Source of the DNA: JBPOFM01 sp041391925
Lineage (GTDB): Bacteria; Bacteroidota; Bacteroidia; Flavobacteriales; Flavobacteriaceae
Direction of reading: 5' to 3'
DNA length: 64,000 nucleotides
NCBI GenBank assembly: GCA_041391925.1
Contig: JAWKNA010000004.1
Location: 345,016-409,015, forward strand
Part shown: one piece after another, positions 60,855 through 64,000 of the stretch
Position numbering within the stretch: the stretch's first letter is position 1
Layout of the letters: the number at the start of each line of letters is the position of its first letter
Translations under genes and position numbers: made by a program
The notes under the pieces: model-generated
What the model saw: only the letters and a program-made list of their open reading frames with translations
What the model was told of the DNA's origin: nothing
Database searches by the model: none

Positions 60855-62090
60855 TTGAATTACGAATTTTTTATAGCTAAACGCATTATTGGCAATAAAA
60901 CGTATAAAAGTAGTGTATCGGCTCCGATTATAAAAATTGGTATTGCGGCCATCGCTATCGGAATTATAGTGATGCTCATAGCTATTGCCACAGGGATTGG
61001 GCTACAACAAAAAATAAGGGATAAGGTAGTGGCCTTTAATGGTCATGTCATCATTACCAATTTTGATTCGAATACTTCTGATGAATCAGAAATTCCAATC
61101 AGTGTCAAACAAGATTTTTATCCAAAGTTTACAAGTGTTGACGGAGTCACACACATTCAGGGAGTGGCAACAAAATTTGGCGTGGTGCGGACTGAGACTG
61201 ATTTTGAAGGCATCGTCTTAAAAGGTGTAGGAGGTGATTATGATTGGCATTATTTTCAGGAATTTTTGGTCGAAGGACACTTACCCGATTTTTCAAAGGA
61301 CGAAAACAATGATGTATTGGTTTCACAATACTTTGCCAACAGGCTTCAATTTAAAGTTGGCGATACTTTTCAAACTGTATTCGGAAAAGAAGATATCAAT
61401 CAAGTGCCTTTCATCAGAACGTTTAAAATAGTAGGGATTTACAATTCCGGATTTCAGGAATTGGATGAAAAATTTGTGCTAGGTGACCTTCGTCATATAC
61501 AGCGTATGAACAAATGGCAAACAGACCAAGTTGGTAGTTTTGAAGTCTTTATCGACGATTTCTCAAAAATTGAAGAAAAGGGCATTGAAATTTATCAAAC
61601 TATCCCGTCCACTTTAAATTCTGAAACTGTGGTGCAGAAATATTACTCAATTTTTGAATGGATTAATATTTTTGACAGCAATACGTATGGCATTATTGGC
61701 ATCATGATTCTTGTTGCAGGCATCAACATGATAACTGCTTTGTTGGTATTGATTCTTGAAAGAACGCAAATGATTGGTATCCTTAAAGCCTTGGGAAGTA
61801 GCAATTGGAGCATCCGTAAAGTATTTCTCTACAATGCCACCTATTTGATTGGACTTGGATTGTTTTGGGGAAATAGCATCGGTATTGGATTGCTCTTGGC
61901 TCAGAAATATCTCAAAATAATTCCATTAGACCCAAGCGTTTACTATGTCACAGAAGCACCTGTGTATATAAGTTTTGATTATATCTTGCTTCTTAATTTA
62001 AGTACATTTTTGGTCTGTATGTTAATGCTCTTGATACCTTCCGTAATCATTACAAAAATTTTACCTGTCAAAGCCATCAGATTTGATTAG
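60855..62090 (+). CDS. ABC transporter permease, LolC/LolE-like
   Basis: A 411-residue protein from TTG at 60855. It has one N-terminal helix (KIGIAAIAIGIIVMLIAIATGI), a long periplasmic domain (MacB-PCD, residues 50-255) and three C-terminal helices of the FtsX domain (ILERTQMIGILKALGSS is the typical coupling segment). Lipoprotein release from the inner membrane is the probable role. It diverges from namZ with a spacer of only some 20 bases between starts. No ATPase partner gene nearby. Confidence 0.88.
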   Translation: MNYEFFIAKRIIGNKTYKSSVSAPIIKIGIAAIAIGIIVMLIAIATGIGLQQKIRDKVVAFNGHVIITNFDSNTSDESEIPISVKQDFYPKFTSVDGVTHIQGVATKFGVVRTETDFEGIVLKGVGGDYDWHYFQEFLVEGHLPDFSKDENNDVLVSQYFANRLQFKVGDTFQTVFGKEDINQVPFIRTFKIVGIYNSGFQELDEKFVLGDLRHIQRMNKWQTDQVGSFEVFIDDFSKIEEKGIEIYQTIPSTLNSETVVQKYYSIFEWINIFDSNTYGIIGIMILVAGINMITALLVLILERTQMIGILKALGSSNWSIRKVFLYNATYLIGLGLFWGNSIGIGLLLAQKYLKIIPLDPSVYYVTEAPVYISFDYILLLNLSTFLVCMLMLLIPSVIITKILPVKAIRFD

Positions 62091-62211
62091 GAAATAAATT
62101 AAAGGTTAAGTATCTCTATCCAAAAGGGTTTTAAAATTCTTGATATGCTTCGCTTTATCACGGACAATTGGTCCCGAGCAAAAAAATATTCGTCTATTTG
62201 TGCCAAAAACT

Positions 62212-62219
62212 TAACTTTG
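62212..62219 (+). promoter_or_regulatory. -7 box of the cysteine synthase gene
   Basis: TAACTTTG matches TAnnTTTG, 13-19 bases before the start codon at 62232 or 62238. Confidence 0.55.
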
Positions 62220-62231
62220 CACCGCAAAATA

Positions 62232-63218
62232 ATGAAAATGGAGTACGCAAAAAACATCTTGGAAACCATTGGTAACACACCTTTGGTTAAAATAAATGAA
62301 CTGACAAAAGACTTACCTTGTTTGGTTTTGGCAAAATATGAAACTTTCAACCCTGGTAATTCCGTAAAAGATCGGATGGCATTGACCATGATTGAAGATG
62401 CTGAAGCCGATGGACGGTTAAAACCTGGTGGCACTATCATTGAAGGGACCTCAGGCAATACAGGGATGGGTTTGGCTTTGGCAGCAATCGTAAAAGGTTA
62501 CAAATGTATTTTTGTGATGAGTGACAAGCAATCGAAAGAGAAAATGGATATTTTACGTGCTGTAGGAGCGGAAGTAGTTGTATGCCCAACCGATGTTGAA
62601 CCTACAGACCCTCGGAGTTATTATTCTGTTTCAAAGCGCATGAGTGAAGAAATCCCCAACTCATGGTATGTCAACCAATATGACAATTTGAGCAATACCA
62701 AGGCACATTACCAAAGTACTGGTCCCGAAATCTGGAAGCAAACAGAGGGAAAAGTAACTCATTTTGTGGTGGGTGTTGGAACTGGAGGAACCATTTCAGG
62801 TGTTGGAAAATATCTAAAGGAACAAAATCCTAACATTAAAATCTGGGGAATTGACACCTATGGAAGTGTCTTTAAAAAATACCACGAAACAGGTATTTTT
62901 GATAAAAATGAAATCTACCCTTACGTTACTGAAGGAATCGGTGAAGACATCCTACCAAAAAATGTCAATTTTGATATTATCGATGGCTTCGAAAAAGTCA
63001 CCGATAAAGATGCCGCAATCTATACGCAATTATTGGCGCAAAAAGAAGGGATGTTTTTAGGCAACAGTGCAGGTGCTGCCATAAAAGGTTTGTTGCAACT
63101 CAAGGACAATTTCACTAAAGATGATGTTGTCGTTGTGCTTTTCCATGACCACGGCAGCCGTTATGTTGGAAAGATGTTCAACAATGATTGGATGAAGAAA
63201 ATGGGATATATTGATTAA
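62232..63218 (+). CDS. cysteine synthase / cystathionine beta-synthase-like PLP enzyme
   Basis: A 328-residue protein of fold type II. KYETFNPGNSVKDRMALTMI carries the PLP lysine (in SVKDR), GTSGNTGMGLA binds the substrate carboxylate, GVGTGGTISGVGKYL holds the phosphate of PLP, and GNSAGAAIKG is the serine strand that binds the pyridine. Catalyses beta-replacement with sulfide or homocysteine. Start ATG at 62232 follows the -7 box; the frame is open further upstream but without promoter support. Alternative: cystathionine beta-synthase without CBS domains. Confidence 0.9.
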   Translation: MKMEYAKNILETIGNTPLVKINELTKDLPCLVLAKYETFNPGNSVKDRMALTMIEDAEADGRLKPGGTIIEGTSGNTGMGLALAAIVKGYKCIFVMSDKQSKEKMDILRAVGAEVVVCPTDVEPTDPRSYYSVSKRMSEEIPNSWYVNQYDNLSNTKAHYQSTGPEIWKQTEGKVTHFVVGVGTGGTISGVGKYLKEQNPNIKIWGIDTYGSVFKKYHETGIFDKNEIYPYVTEGIGEDILPKNVNFDIIDGFEKVTDKDAAIYTQLLAQKEGMFLGNSAGAAIKGLLQLKDNFTKDDVVVVLFHDHGSRYVGKMFNNDWMKKMGYID

Positions 63219-63242
63219 GAGATCCCTTTTTAAATAAAATTG

Positions 63243-63268
63243 AAACCTGAATGTAAATTCAGGTTTTT
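63243..63268 (+). terminator. intrinsic terminator
   Basis: AACCTGAA pairs with TTCAGGTT around a TGTAAA loop followed by T residues, 25 bases after the cysteine synthase stop codon. Confidence 0.88.
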
Positions 63269-63331
63269 TGTTTATGAAAGAATATCACTTGCTTTCGTTA
63301 AACGTTATTTGGAATTTCTTACATTTAAACC

Positions 63332-64000
63332 ATGCAAGAAGACTTTCTACATTACGTTTGGAAACATAAAAAGTTTACCACACCAAGCCTGCTGACGACG
63401 GATGGAGAACTTGTGACTTTGGTTAAAGTCGGACAGCATAATCATCATTCGGGACCTGATTTTTTTAACGCACAGTTGGGAATCAGTGGGCAACTTTGGG
63501 CAGGCAATGTGGAAGTCCATGTAAAGTCAAGTGACTGGTATGTGCACAATCATGAAACCGATACAGCATATGACAATGTGATTCTTCACGTGGTTTACGA
63601 ACATGATACCGATATTTTCAGAAAAGACAATTCTGTCATTCCAACGTTGGAGCTCAAAAACTATATTAGTAACGAATTGCTTCTCAATTACCAAGTATTG
63701 TTTTCCAAAACAGACAAATGGATCAACTGCGAAAACGATTTTGCAATGGTTGATGATTTTGTGCTCAGCCATTGGCTTGAAAATCTCTATTTTGAACGTT
63801 TGGAACGCAAAGCAAAAACGATTGAAACGATGTTGCTGTTCTCAAAAAATGATTGGGAAGCGGTCTTGTTTAAATTGTTGGCGAAGAATTTTGGACTTAA
63901 AGTGAATGGTGAAGCTTTTTTGAGCATGGCTAATTCGTTTGAGTTTTCCATTCTAAGAAAAATACAAACCAAGTCCGAACAAATAGAAGCTTTGTTTTTT
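63332..64000 (+). CDS. DUF2851 family protein, cut by the window end
   Basis: From ATG at 63332 the frame runs past the right edge; 223 residues are visible. QEDFLHYVWKHKKF, GQHNHHSGPDFFNAQL, WAGNVEVHVKSSDWYVH and DNVILHVVYEHD are the characteristic opening of DUF2851, a widespread Bacteroidota protein of unknown role. Own promoter is not obvious; a terminator lies upstream. Confidence 0.85.
   Translation, partial: MQEDFLHYVWKHKKFTTPSLLTTDGELVTLVKVGQHNHHSGPDFFNAQLGISGQLWAGNVEVHVKSSDWYVHNHETDTAYDNVILHVVYEHDTDIFRKDNSVIPTLELKNYISNELLLNYQVLFSKTDKWINCENDFAMVDDFVLSHWLENLYFERLERKAKTIETMLLFSKNDWEAVLFKLLAKNFGLKVNGEAFLSMANSFEFSILRKIQTKSEQIEALFF

Overview
The window looks like the chromosome of a marine-type member of the Flavobacteriaceae (Bacteroidota). 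This is inferred from AT-rich DNA, -7 boxes of the TAnnTTTG type, starts without Shine-Dalgarno sequences, a type IX secretion (T9SS) C-terminal sorting domain at the end of the 32332-34425 product, and many Bacteroidota-typical families (plug-less TonB-receptor-like barrel, DUF2851, NamZ/DUF1343, KdsA, FtsE). No rRNA, tRNA, CRISPR array, transposase or integrase gene was seen.

Layout. 1-4.4 kb: a leftward run of small membrane and enzyme genes (SanA/YdcF-like, Coq4-like, DUF4173, MpaB-like, a winged-helix regulator), two of whose promoters share an identical palindromic operator. 4.6-8.8 kb: a frameshifted DUF1801 pseudogene, a GNAT acetyltransferase, kdsA, a small membrane protein, and typA/bipA. 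8.9-24.7 kb: a surface polysaccharide locus with six glycosyltransferases or related membrane proteins, two tandem Wzx-like flippases, the FdtA/FdtB pair for a dTDP-3-amino-3,6-dideoxyhexose, a FemAB/GNAT-like acyltransferase, a 2OG-Fe(II) dioxygenase, two methyltransferases and a beta-helix protein; ftsE follows. 25.6-29.0 kb: a membrane AraC regulator and a cassette of a CmoA homologue, an isoprenylcysteine-methyltransferase-like membrane protein and a four-fold repeated COG4705 protein. 29.3-34.4 kb: a LytTR response regulator and TPR histidine kinase, divergent from a T9SS-secreted beta-helix/HYR protein. 34.7-38.8 kb: a four-gene copper operon between two near-identical palindromic repeat clusters.

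39.4-48.2 kb is the accessory part. An orphan basic protein with a strong palindromic operator comes first. Then comes a very AT-rich two-gene unit: a 1576-residue protein that I read as STAS, GHKL-ATPase, two phosphoribosyltransferase-like domains, a helical region and a second GHKL-like ATPase, followed 4 bases later by a degenerate-receiver/TIR protein. This is my best candidate for an undescribed (probably defence or stress) system. Next to it are a Tiki/TraB-like protein, an unknown protein and a ten-copy 21-bp minisatellite.

48.4-64 kb returns to core genes: a 1006-residue TPR protein with its outer-membrane barrel, a YtcJ-like amidohydrolase lipoprotein, a methyltransferase, a YkgJ cysteine-cluster protein, a sterol-desaturase-family membrane enzyme, two paralogous secreted proteins (one with an EF-hand loop), the NamZ muramidase, a LolE-like ABC permease, a cysteine synthase and a DUF2851 protein cut by the window end. 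All identifications are from reading the translations; no database search was run.
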